DNA of 64,000 nt from Sphingomonas pituitosa NBRC 102491 (GTDB lineage Bacteria; Pseudomonadota; Alphaproteobacteria; Sphingomonadales; Sphingomonadaceae), in NCBI RefSeq assembly GCF_001598435.1, contig NZ_BCYY01000022.1:1-64000 (forward strand), read 5' to 3'. The notes beneath the pieces are model-generated. The model made no database searches. It was not told where the DNA came from and saw only the letters and a list, made by a program, of their open reading frames with translations. The translations under genes were made by a program, and so were the position numbers. Shown here piece by piece: positions 25,704-33,215 of the stretch. Every line of letters starts with the position of its first letter. The stretch's first letter is position 1.

Positions 25704-26362
25704 GCGGCGACCTGGCCGAGCTGGAGCGGATCGCGGGTGCGCTGCTGCGCACGACGGCGCCGTCGGAGCGCCGCCGGATCCTGCGCGCGATGGTCAAGGA
25801 CCTGCAGCGATCGCAGTCCGCGCGGATCGGCCGCCAGCAGAACCCCGATGGCAGCGCCTACACGCCGCGCAAGGCCAAGCCGGCACCGCGCCCGGGCAAC
25901 TATGCCGTGAAGTTCCTCTACCCCAAGGGCGCCGCCGAGCCGCGCCTGGTGCTCATGAAAAGCTGGGCGCACGAGGGCAACCTGCTCACCGGCTATGACG
26001 TCGAGGCCGGCGGCGTGCGCAGCTTCTTCTGGGACAAGGTCGACCGCTGGCTGCCGCTGGAGCCCGAGGAGCAGAACAAGGGCGCGGGAAAATACCGGCG
26101 CAAGGGCAGCATCCGCCGCGCCGCCATGTTCCGCAAGCTTCGCAGCGGGCGCAACCTCCGCGCCGGCGCCACCGATCGCGAGGCGTGGATTGGCTTCGCC
26201 GGCCGCGCGTCGGAGATCGCCAGCGTGTCGCAGGAAGGGCTGATGGACCGCCCGGCGGCCAAGGCAAAGCCAGTGCGCTATGCCCGCCGAGCGGTCCTGG
26301 GCGTCACCGACGCCGAGGCTGGCGCGATGCTGGATCGTCTCTTGCGCCACCTGAACCCCTGA
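25700..26362 (+). CDS. Tail completion / virion morphogenesis protein S (P2 gpS family)
   Basis: 220 residues. It is needed with gpR for tail completion. Recognisable: LERIAGALLRTTAPSERRRIL, IGRQQNPDGSAYTPRKAKP, then the long insert and EAWIGFAGRASEIASVSQEG near the C-terminus. The frame continues from gpR by a 4-base overlap. It is longer than P2 gpS, with a Lys/Arg-rich middle. Confidence 0.88.
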   Translation: MSGDLAELERIAGALLRTTAPSERRRILRAMVKDLQRSQSARIGRQQNPDGSAYTPRKAKPAPRPGNYAVKFLYPKGAAEPRLVLMKSWAHEGNLLTGYDVEAGGVRSFFWDKVDRWLPLEPEEQNKGAGKYRRKGSIRRAAMFRKLRSGRNLRAGATDREAWIGFAGRASEIASVSQEGLMDRPAAKAKPVRYARRAVLGVTDAEAGAMLDRLLRHLNP

Positions 26363-26364
26363 CA

Positions 26365-26386
26365 TTGTAAAGCGACACCTCTACAA
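26365..26386 (+). promoter_or_regulatory. Ogr-type late operator 2 (TTGTA-N12-TACAA)
   Basis: Starts two bases after the gpS stop and lies 45 bases before the gpJ ATG. Same dyad and spacing as the sites at 17154 and 30027. It marks the start of the J-I-fibre operon. Confidence 0.78.
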
Positions 26387-26431
26387 GCCGAGCTACTGGC
26401 AGCAGACCGGGCACCGCCGCGACATGGCGGC

Positions 26432-27334
26432 ATGGCCGATACCTCCGTCACCTTCACCGCAGTCGATCTCTCGCGCCTGCCGGCGCCGAAAGTGATCGAG
26501 CAGCTGAGCTTCGAGCAGATCTATGGCGAGATGCTCGCCTCGCTCGTTCGGCTGAAACCGGACTTCGACGCGACCGTCGAATCTGATCCGGCAGTGATCC
26601 TGCTGCAGGTCTGCGCCTATCGCGAGATGCTGCTGCGCGGCCAGATCAACGACGCCGCCAAGGCGGTGATGCCGGCCTTCGCCACCGGCTCCGACCTCGA
26701 TCACCTGGCCGCGTTGATGAACGTCACCCGGCTGGAGCTCGATCCCGGCGACGCCGCCAACAACGTGCCGCCAACCTATGAGGATGACACCTCGCTCCGC
26801 GCCCGCGTGGTGCTGGCGCCCGAGGGCTTCTCGGTAGCAGGCCCGGAGGGCGCCTATATCTACCATGCCCGCTCCGCCGATGGCGACGTGCTGGACGCCA
26901 GTGCCACGAGCCCCGCGCCCGGCCAGGTGCTGGTGACGATCCTGTCGCGCCTGGGCGACGGCACCGCCTCGCCCGAGCTTATCGCCAAGATCGCGGCCCA
27001 CGTCTCGGCCGAGACGGTCCGTCCGCTCACCGATGCGGTGACCGTGCAGTCCGCCACCATCGTGCCCTACCAGATCCGCGCCAGCCTCACGACGTACAGC
27101 GGGCCCGACGGCTCGATCGTGCTCGCCGAGGCGCAGCGGCGCGTGCAGGACTATCGCGAGCGCCAGCACCGCCTGGGCGTCGACGTGACGCGCTCCGGCA
27201 TCTTCGCCGCGCTCCACGCGGAGGGCGTGCAGAACGTCGTCCTCGCCGAGCCGGCGGCCGACATCGTGGTGGATCGAACGCAGGCGGCCTTCTGCACCGC
27301 GATCGATGTCACCTATGCGGGTATCGGCGAATGA
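26432..27334 (+). CDS. Baseplate assembly protein J (P2 gpJ family)
   Basis: 300 residues. Baseplate wedge component at the tail tip. The family N-terminus is clear (FTAVDLSRLPAPKVIEQLSF, ILLQVCAYREMLLRGQIND), followed by FATGSDLDHLAALMNVTR, VAGPEGAYIYHARSADGDV, VLVTILSRLGDGTASPEL and GVDVTRSGIFAALHAEGVQNV. The 3' end overlaps gpI by 4 bases. Confidence 0.94.
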   Translation: MADTSVTFTAVDLSRLPAPKVIEQLSFEQIYGEMLASLVRLKPDFDATVESDPAVILLQVCAYREMLLRGQINDAAKAVMPAFATGSDLDHLAALMNVTRLELDPGDAANNVPPTYEDDTSLRARVVLAPEGFSVAGPEGAYIYHARSADGDVLDASATSPAPGQVLVTILSRLGDGTASPELIAKIAAHVSAETVRPLTDAVTVQSATIVPYQIRASLTTYSGPDGSIVLAEAQRRVQDYRERQHRLGVDVTRSGIFAALHAEGVQNVVLAEPAADIVVDRTQAAFCTAIDVTYAGIGE

Positions 27335-27873
27335 GCAGCAGCCTGCTTCCGCCGAACGTCACCGCCCTTGAACGCGCGATCGAGGCGGCGACCGCGCGCA
27401 TGGGTGCGCTGCCGGTGCCGCTGCGCGACCTGGTCAATCCGGACACCTGCCCGCTTCCCCTCCTGCCCTACCTGGCCTGGGCGGTGTCGATCGACGCCTG
27501 GTCGAGCGATTGGCCGGAGGAGGTGAAGCGCGCCCGCGTGCGCCGCGCGATCGAAATCCAGCGGCACAAGGGCACCGCCTCGTCGGTGCGCGCGGTGGTT
27601 CAATCGTTCGGCGGCGCCGTGGCGCTGCGCGAATGGTGGCAGCTCGATCCGCCCGGCGAGCCCCACACCTTCACCATGGCCGTGGAGCTGAGCGGCGGCG
27701 GCGGCGCTCCCGCCACCGCTGCCTTTGCCGATGCCGTGATCAACGAAGTCCGCCGCACCAAGCCGGTGCGCTCGCACTTCACCTTCACCCAGGGGCTCCG
27801 CTTCACCGGTGCGACCGGCCTGATCGCCGCTGCGCGGCCCCTCGTCTTCACCCGCCTGGCGTTCGCCGCCTGA
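27331..27873 (+). CDS. Phage tail protein I (P2 gpI family)
   Basis: 180 residues. Baseplate protein that links wedge and fibres. The signature is LPPNVTALERAIEAATARM, LPYLAWAVSIDAWSSDWPE, RRAIEIQRHKGTASSVRAV and SFGGAVALREWWQ. The start overlaps the gpJ stop (ATGA), and it is followed after 14 bases by the fibre gene. Confidence 0.92.
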   Translation: MSSSLLPPNVTALERAIEAATARMGALPVPLRDLVNPDTCPLPLLPYLAWAVSIDAWSSDWPEEVKRARVRRAIEIQRHKGTASSVRAVVQSFGGAVALREWWQLDPPGEPHTFTMAVELSGGGGAPATAAFADAVINEVRRTKPVRSHFTFTQGLRFTGATGLIAAARPLVFTRLAFAA

Positions 27874-27887
27874 CCGGAGCCCCGCCG

Positions 27888-29759
27888 ATGTCCGACGCTC
27901 TCACCATCACCGTCACCAATGCGGGCCGCGCCGCGCTCGTCAACGCCGCCAAGGACGGCACCAACGCGGTGCGCATCGCCGCCGTTGGTGTGTCTGCGAC
28001 TGCCATCACTCCCAGCGCTGCCACCACGTCGCTCCCCGGCGAGATTAAACGCATCGCGACCATCTCCGGCGATGCCGTCGCAGCCGATACGATCCACATC
28101 ACCGTTCGGGACGAGACGAACGCGGCCTACGCCGTGCGGTCGATCGCTCTGTATCTCAGCGACGGCACTCTGTTTGCTGTCTATGGACAGGCCAATGTCT
28201 TCGTCGAAAAATCGTCTCAGGCCATGCTGCTGCTCGCGCTCGACGTGCGCTTCGTCGACATCACGGCGACCAGCATCACCTTCGGGTCGACCGACTTCCT
28301 CAATCCACCCGCCACAACGGATAGGGCCGGTGTCGCCGAGCTGGCGACGGATGCCGAAACCAGCGCCGGCACGGACGATCGCCGCGCCGTCACGCCCAAG
28401 GGCCTGAGCTTTGCCCTTTCCGCGCGCCTCGCCGGCTGGGGCAACGACATCTGGCGCGCAAGCAACGACGGCGCGGGCTCGGGCCTCGATGCCGATCTGC
28501 TCGATGGGCAGCAGGGCAGCTGGTACGCGGATATCAGTGGCCGCCTAGGCTATGTGCCTGCGAACCGTGCGGGAGACGCTTTCACCGGGCGATGCACGTT
28601 CGGCGGCGGCGTTACGGGAGGCAATGGCGTCGGCACCGGCACTCCGTTCCTCGGCGAGCTGGAGATCAAGGGCAACGGCGTGGGCGCCGCCATGCTCGCA
28701 TTCCACCGTCCGAACGCATTTGCCGCCTATCTTGGCGTAGACGTCGACAATCAGCTCAAGTTCGGCGGATCTAGCATGGGCGCGATTTCGTACGCGCTTT
28801 GGCACGCGGGCAATGATGGCGCCGGTTCGGGTCTCGACGCGGACCTGCTCGATGGTCGGCAAGCTGCCGATTTCCTGTCCAAGGCCGGCGACACGGCGTC
28901 AGGCAGGTTGGTGTTCAGCGCCGCCGCCGCCGGCAACGGAGGCGTGGCAGCACCAACCGGCGACCGCGGCGAAATCGAGGTCCGCGGTAATGGCGTCGGC
29001 GCGGCGATGATGACCTTTCATCGCCCTGGCGGCTTCGGCATGCACTTCGGGCTGGATACCGACAACCGCCTCAAGGTCGGCGGCTTCACCTTCGGCAACG
29101 AGGCCTATCAGATCTGGCACAGCGGGAGCGACGGCGCCGGTTCCGGCCTCGACGCCGATCTGCTCGACGGGCATGACGGCGGCTATTACGCGGACGTTCT
29201 TGCCCGTCTCGGCTATGTGCCGGTCCAGCAGGGAACCGGCATCGGGCAGCTGCCGAACACCATCAAGATCGGATGGTCAGGCGCGCGCGTGAAGATGACG
29301 GTCGACGCAACCGACATCGGTAACGTCCTGTTCGACAGTCATGTTGCCGACGTCTGGCGGAGCAGCAACGACGGCGCGGGCTCCGGCCTGGACGCCGATC
29401 TGCTCGACGGTCGCCAGGCGTCCGACTTCGCGCTGCTGAGCGACGGCTCCCGCTTCGGATCGAACGGGAACGGCTATTGGGAGCGCCGCCCCAACGGCGT
29501 GATCGAGCAATGGGGGAAGGTGACGGGTCCTTTCACCGAGAGCGCGGTCGGCATCAGCTTCCCGGTCCCCTTCGCCGACCCCAATTCGGTCGTGGTCACG
29601 CCCGTCGCCGTCAACGCGAGCGCCAACAACCGTTTCGACATCACCGTGCAGCGCGTCGATATCTCGGCAAATGGCTGCACGCTGATGGTCCAGTACACTG
29701 CCGCCTCGAGCTCGATCAATCAGATCGACGGCATCGACTGGCGCGCGGTCGGCATTTGA
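27888..29759 (+). CDS. Tail fibre protein with repeated DGAGSGLDADLLDG units
   Basis: 623 residues. It probably binds the host receptor. The N-terminal ~140 residues resemble P2-type fibre bases (LTITVTNAGRAALVNA, AAYAVRSIALYLSDGTLFAV, ATTDRAGVAELATDAETSAG). The shaft carries four copies of a DGAGSGLDADLLDG motif separated by about 110-130 residues, plus GNGVGAAM..FHRP twice, typical of fibre repeats in sphingomonad and Pseudomonas phages. The C-terminus (GYWERRPNGVIEQWGKVTGP onward) resembles tail-fibre tip domains (gp53-like C-terminal). No reverse transcriptase or variable repeat was seen, so there is no sign of a diversity-generating element. Confidence 0.85.
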   Translation: MSDALTITVTNAGRAALVNAAKDGTNAVRIAAVGVSATAITPSAATTSLPGEIKRIATISGDAVAADTIHITVRDETNAAYAVRSIALYLSDGTLFAVYGQANVFVEKSSQAMLLLALDVRFVDITATSITFGSTDFLNPPATTDRAGVAELATDAETSAGTDDRRAVTPKGLSFALSARLAGWGNDIWRASNDGAGSGLDADLLDGQQGSWYADISGRLGYVPANRAGDAFTGRCTFGGGVTGGNGVGTGTPFLGELEIKGNGVGAAMLAFHRPNAFAAYLGVDVDNQLKFGGSSMGAISYALWHAGNDGAGSGLDADLLDGRQAADFLSKAGDTASGRLVFSAAAAGNGGVAAPTGDRGEIEVRGNGVGAAMMTFHRPGGFGMHFGLDTDNRLKVGGFTFGNEAYQIWHSGSDGAGSGLDADLLDGHDGGYYADVLARLGYVPVQQGTGIGQLPNTIKIGWSGARVKMTVDATDIGNVLFDSHVADVWRSSNDGAGSGLDADLLDGRQASDFALLSDGSRFGSNGNGYWERRPNGVIEQWGKVTGPFTESAVGISFPVPFADPNSVVVTPVAVNASANNRFDITVQRVDISANGCTLMVQYTAASSSINQIDGIDWRAVGI

Positions 29760-29776
29760 GCAGCAAAGGAAATCCC

Positions 29777-30019
29777 ATGAAGACGACGATCAACAGCGTG
29801 GATGCGAGCGCCGGCACCGCTTCGGTGACCTTCGAGCATGACGGGATCACCCATACCCGGGACGTGAACATCTGCCGCACCGCCAAGGGCAAGTTCGATG
29901 CGGCGGCGACCGATGCGCGCATCGCGGACGTCGCGCGCGGCGTGGAGGTGAAGATCGCAGCCGGAGCGATCACCAATCCGCTCCCGGCGCAGGAACAGAA
30001 TTCCCCCGCGACGAAATAG
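29777..30019 (+). CDS. Small hypothetical protein after the tail fibre
   Basis: 80 residues: INSVDASAGTASVTFEHDGI, DVNICRTAKGKFDAAATDAR. It is beta-rich in look with no known domain. An AAGGAAA ribosome site precedes the ATG. The position right behind the fibre is where P2 has the fibre-assembly protein gpG, but the sequence does not resemble it; an accessory or assembly role is only positional inference. Confidence 0.65.
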   Translation: MKTTINSVDASAGTASVTFEHDGITHTRDVNICRTAKGKFDAAATDARIADVARGVEVKIAAGAITNPLPAQEQNSPATK

Positions 30020-30026
30020 CCGCACC

Positions 30027-30048
30027 TTGTAGAGCTGCTGTCTTACAA
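30027..30048 (+). promoter_or_regulatory. Ogr-type late operator 3 (TTGTA-N12-TACAA)
   Basis: Third copy of the dyad with exact 12-base spacing, 47 bases upstream of the gpV start codon. That is almost the same distance as operator 2 to gpJ. It marks the V-W-FI-FII-E-T-U-D operon. Confidence 0.78.
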
Positions 30049-30095
30049 GCTCGGACCCGCGCGCGGCGGCGCTGCCGGCGGCACAGTCCGGCACC

Positions 30096-30641
30096 GTGAG
30101 CGACCTCAACGATCCCCGCCGCCTGATCGGCAACCTGATGCGCCTGGGCACGATCGAGAGCATCGATCTTGCCCAGGGCACCGTGCGCGTTCGCGTGGGC
30201 GAGATCGTCACCGGCGACATTCCCTTCGCCGCGCCGCGCGCCGGCGCCATGCGTATCTGGGCGCCGCCGAGCATCGGCGAGCAGGTCCTGCTCTTCTGCC
30301 CCGAAGGCGACATCGAAGCCGGCATCATCCTGGGCGCGCTGTTCTGCGATGCGCACCCCGCCCCCACCGCTGACGGCACCTATCTGGTCGATTTCGGCGA
30401 CGGGACGCGGCTCGCCTACGACAGCGAGGCGCGCAAGCTCTCGATCACCGTGGCCGGCGCGGCCGAGATCTCTGCCCCCGATGGCCTCACCATCAACGCC
30501 GACGTCCAGCTCAACGGCAAGGTGGACGCGACGGGCAAGATCACCAGCGCCGAGGACGTCGTCGCTGCCGGCAAGAGCCTCACCGGCCACAAGCATCTGC
30601 AGGTGCAGCCCGGCAACGGCGTGTCGGGGGCGCCGCAATGA
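30096..30641 (+). CDS. Baseplate spike protein V (P2 gpV family)
   Basis: 181 residues, GTG start. Trimeric membrane-piercing spike at the tail tip. The OB-fold region includes GTIESIDLAQGTVRVRVGEI and MRIWAPPSIGEQVLLFCPEG. The C-terminal spike part contains the His-x-His GHKHLQVQPG that in P2-like spikes binds the apex iron. The stop overlaps the gpW start. Confidence 0.93.
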   Translation: MSDLNDPRRLIGNLMRLGTIESIDLAQGTVRVRVGEIVTGDIPFAAPRAGAMRIWAPPSIGEQVLLFCPEGDIEAGIILGALFCDAHPAPTADGTYLVDFGDGTRLAYDSEARKLSITVAGAAEISAPDGLTINADVQLNGKVDATGKITSAEDVVAAGKSLTGHKHLQVQPGNGVSGAPQ

Positions 30642-31009
30642 GGGGCATGGATGCCGCCACCGGCAAGCCGCTGGCAGGCGAAGCGCACCTGTCGCAGTCG
30701 ATCGGCCGCATTCTCTCCACGCCGATCGGCACGCGCGTCGGCCGCCGCGACTTCGGCTCGCTGCTGCCCGAGCTGATCGACCAGCCCGCGAACCCCGCGC
30801 TCCGGATCCGGATCTTCGCTGCGACTGCCCTGGCGCTCAAGCGCTGGGAGCCGCGCATCCGCGTAACCCGCGTCGGCCTGGCACAGCTCGAGCCCGGCAC
30901 GGCGACCGTCGTCATCGACGGCATCCGCACCGACCAGCCCCGCGCCGCGTCGCGCACCCGCATCACCGTGCCGATCGCCTCACGATCCGGCCTCACCTTC
31001 ACCGCCTAG
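30638..31009 (+). CDS. Baseplate assembly protein W (P2 gpW / gp25-like)
   Basis: 123 residues, a wedge component homologous to T4 gp25. Family sequence: HLSQSIGRILSTPIGTRVGR, RDFGSLLPELIDQP and ALKRWEPRIRVTRV. ATGs occur at 30638 and 30647; the first overlaps the gpV stop. Confidence 0.92.
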   Translation: MRGMDAATGKPLAGEAHLSQSIGRILSTPIGTRVGRRDFGSLLPELIDQPANPALRIRIFAATALALKRWEPRIRVTRVGLAQLEPGTATVVIDGIRTDQPRAASRTRITVPIASRSGLTFTA

Positions 31010-31021
31010 GAGCCCCACGCC

Positions 31022-32188
31022 ATGGCCTATTCGCACGGCATCAACATCACCGAAGTGACCAGCGGCAGTCGCCCGCTCACCACCGTTGCGACGGCAGTGA
31101 TCGGCCTGGTCGCAACCGCACCGGCTGCGAACGCCGACGCCTTCCCGCTCAACAAGGCCGTCCTGGTCACCGACGCAGAGGCGGCGTTGGGCAAGGCGGG
31201 CGCCACCGGCACGCTGCCCAATGTGCTGCGCGCGATCAGCGATCAGGTGCGCTGCCCGATCGTGGTCGTGCGCATCGCCGACGGCGCCAACGCGGCCGAG
31301 AAGACGGCAAACGCGGTCGGCACCACCACCGCGCAGGGCCAGAAGACCGGCATGCAGGCGCTGCTCGCCGCCGAGGCGCAGCTCGGCGTCAAGCCGCGCA
31401 TCCTCGGTGCCCCCGGCCTCGACAGCCAGGCCGTCGCCGAGGCGCTGGCGATCGTCGCGGGCAAACTGCGCGGCATGGCCTATGCCGCGGCGGTCGGCGG
31501 CGATGTCAGCGCGGCGATCGCCTATCGCGCCGCCTTCAGCGCGCGCGAGCTGATGCTCGTCTATCCCGATTTCTACGCGGCCGACGCGATCAGCGGCGAA
31601 ACGGCGATCAGCTACGGCGTCGCCCGCGTGCTCGGCCTGCGCGCGCGGATCGATCAGGAGCAGGGCTGGCACAAGACGATCAGCAACGTCGCGGTCGCGG
31701 GCGTCACCGGCATCACCAAGGATATCCAGTTCGATATTCAGGATCCGGCCTGCGAGGCGAACCTCCTCAATGCCGCGCAGATCTGCGCGCTGGTGCGCAC
31801 CAGCACCGGCTTCCGCGTGTGGGGCTCGCGCACCTGCGCGGAGGAGCCGCTGTTCGCCTTCGAAAGCAGCGTCCGCACCGCACAGGTGATCCGCGACACC
31901 ATCGCCGCCGGCATGCTGTGGGCGATCGACAAGCCGCTGCGCCCCAGCCTGGCGAAGGACATCGTCGAGACGATCAACGGCACGCTTCGGCAGATGAAGC
32001 TGGCCGGCCAGATCATCGGTGGCCGCGCCTGGTACGATCCCCAGCAGAACACGCCTGACACGCTGGCAGGCGGCAAGCTGGTGATCCCCTACGACTTCAC
32101 GCCGGTGCCGCCGCTGGAAAACCTCTCGCTGCAGCAGCGCATCACCGACACCTATTTCGCCGACTTCGCGGCCGGCGTCGCCGCCTGA
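31022..32188 (+). CDS. Contractile tail sheath protein (P2 gpFI family)
   Basis: 388 residues, usual length for gpFI. It forms the outer contractile tube. Family stretches: YSHGINITEVTSGSRPLTTV, VIGLVATAP, KPRILGAPGLDSQAVAEAL, GFRVWGSRTCAEEPLFAF and the C-terminal LSLQQRITDTYFADFAAGVA. A contractile sheath makes this a myovirus-type phage. The tube gene follows after 37 bp. Confidence 0.95.
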   Translation: MAYSHGINITEVTSGSRPLTTVATAVIGLVATAPAANADAFPLNKAVLVTDAEAALGKAGATGTLPNVLRAISDQVRCPIVVVRIADGANAAEKTANAVGTTTAQGQKTGMQALLAAEAQLGVKPRILGAPGLDSQAVAEALAIVAGKLRGMAYAAAVGGDVSAAIAYRAAFSARELMLVYPDFYAADAISGETAISYGVARVLGLRARIDQEQGWHKTISNVAVAGVTGITKDIQFDIQDPACEANLLNAAQICALVRTSTGFRVWGSRTCAEEPLFAFESSVRTAQVIRDTIAAGMLWAIDKPLRPSLAKDIVETINGTLRQMKLAGQIIGGRAWYDPQQNTPDTLAGGKLVIPYDFTPVPPLENLSLQQRITDTYFADFAAGVAA

Positions 32189-32225
32189 TCGCACCCCCTC
32201 CCCCATCTGATCGAAAGGCACCGGC

Positions 32226-32732
32226 ATGGCACTGCCCCGCAAGCTCAAGGACATGAACCTCTATTCGGAGGGCGAATCGTTCCGCGGCATCGTGACGTCG
32301 GTCACGCTGCCCAAGCTCGCCCGCAAGCTCGAAGACTATCGCGGCGCCGGCATGGACGGCACCGTGAAGCTCGACCAGGGCGCTGAGGCGATGGAGATGG
32401 AATTCACCCTCGGCGGTCCCGAGCTTTCCATTCTCCGCCAGTTTGCCCGCCCCGGCGTCGCCGGCAGCTATCTGCGCTTCGCCGGCGCCTGGCAGGATGA
32501 AGGCACCGGCGTGGTCGATATCGGCGAGATCACCGTGCGCGGTCGCTTCGAGGAGATGGACTTCGGCGAGATGAAGCCCGGCGAGGGCGGCGAGTTCAAG
32601 TGCAAGTTCCAGTGCGCCTATTTCCGCCTCGAATGGAACGGCGAGGAACTGGCCGAGATCGATCCGCTGAACGGCATCTATCGGATCGCCGGTGAGGATC
32701 GCCTGGCCGGCTGGAGCAGCCTGCTCGCCTGA
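32226..32732 (+). CDS. Major tail tube protein (P2 gpFII family)
   Basis: 168 residues. It forms the inner tail tube under the sheath. Recognisable: LPRKLKDMNLYSEGESFRGI, LARKLEDYRGAGMDGTVKLD and FKCKFQCAYFRLEWNGEELAE. AAAGG upstream of the ATG serves as ribosome site. Confidence 0.95.
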   Translation: MALPRKLKDMNLYSEGESFRGIVTSVTLPKLARKLEDYRGAGMDGTVKLDQGAEAMEMEFTLGGPELSILRQFARPGVAGSYLRFAGAWQDEGTGVVDIGEITVRGRFEEMDFGEMKPGEGGEFKCKFQCAYFRLEWNGEELAEIDPLNGIYRIAGEDRLAGWSSLLA

Positions 32733-32768
32733 TCGCGTCCCCCTCCCCCCTAATCGAAAGCCTGTTCC

Positions 32769-33074
32769 ATGACCGCAATCCGCACCTTCACCCTCGACGA
32801 TCCGATCACCATTGCCGGCGAGGAGAAGATCGCCGCCGGCACCGTCATCACCGTTCGCAAGCCCGGTTCGGGCGAGCTGCGCGGCCTGGCGCTGAACAGC
32901 CTGATCAACCTCGACGTCGCCTCGCTGGAGACGCTGGCGCCGCGCATCACCAGCCCCACGATCCACAAGCCCTTCGCCGCCGCGATGGCGCCCAACGACA
33001 TGCTGCAGTTCGGCACCGAGGTGATCGATTTTTTGCTGCCGAAGGCCGCGAAGCCGGTCTCCCACGACGCATAG
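32769..33074 (+). CDS. Tail assembly protein E (P2 gpE family), frameshift donor
   Basis: 101 residues. Probably a tail chaperone acting before the tape measure. The domain is seen as TFTLDDPITIAGEEKIAAGT and GLALNSLINLDVASLETLAPRI. Near its end the codons for FL lie on a T TTT TTG heptamer (33029-33035), the same kind of site by which P2 makes E+E'. A -1 slip there gives an open frame running into the downstream gpE' gene, so both E and an E-E' fusion are expected. Confidence 0.9.
   Translation: MTAIRTFTLDDPITIAGEEKIAAGTVITVRKPGSGELRGLALNSLINLDVASLETLAPRITSPTIHKPFAAAMAPNDMLQFGTEVIDFLLPKAAKPVSHDA
33029..33035 (+). other. Programmed -1 frameshift site T TTT TTG
   Basis: The heptamer is in the correct zero-frame register (GAT TTT TTG), and the -1 frame is open from here to the stop at 33211. 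It is equivalent to the E/E' frameshift of P2 and the G/GT site of lambda. Confidence 0.85.
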
Positions 33075-33082
33075 AAGACGCG

Positions 33083-33211
33083 ATGGCGGACGTGGCGGCG
33101 GTCTTTCACTGGCCGCCGCCCGTCATGCACGAGATGGGCGTGGCCGAGCTGATGGGCTGGCACGCCCGCGCGATCGAACGGCTGAAGGCCATGAACGGCA
33201 TCGAGGACTGA
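33083..33211 (+). CDS. GpE-type tail protein (E' part)
   Basis: 42 residues if read from its own ATG: ADVAAVFHWPPPVMHEMGVA is the typical GpE family start. It is in the -1 frame relative to gpE, so it is probably translated mainly as the C-terminal extension of E by frameshifting at 33029. It stops 4 bases before the tape measure gene. Confidence 0.88.
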   Translation: MADVAAVFHWPPPVMHEMGVAELMGWHARAIERLKAMNGIED

Positions 33212-33215
33212 CACG

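Noticed and set aside
27888..29759. Possible diversity-generating retroelement acting on the tail fibre
   Set aside because: No reverse transcriptase and no template/variable repeat pair; the repeated DGAGSGLDADLLDG units are ordinary fibre repeats.
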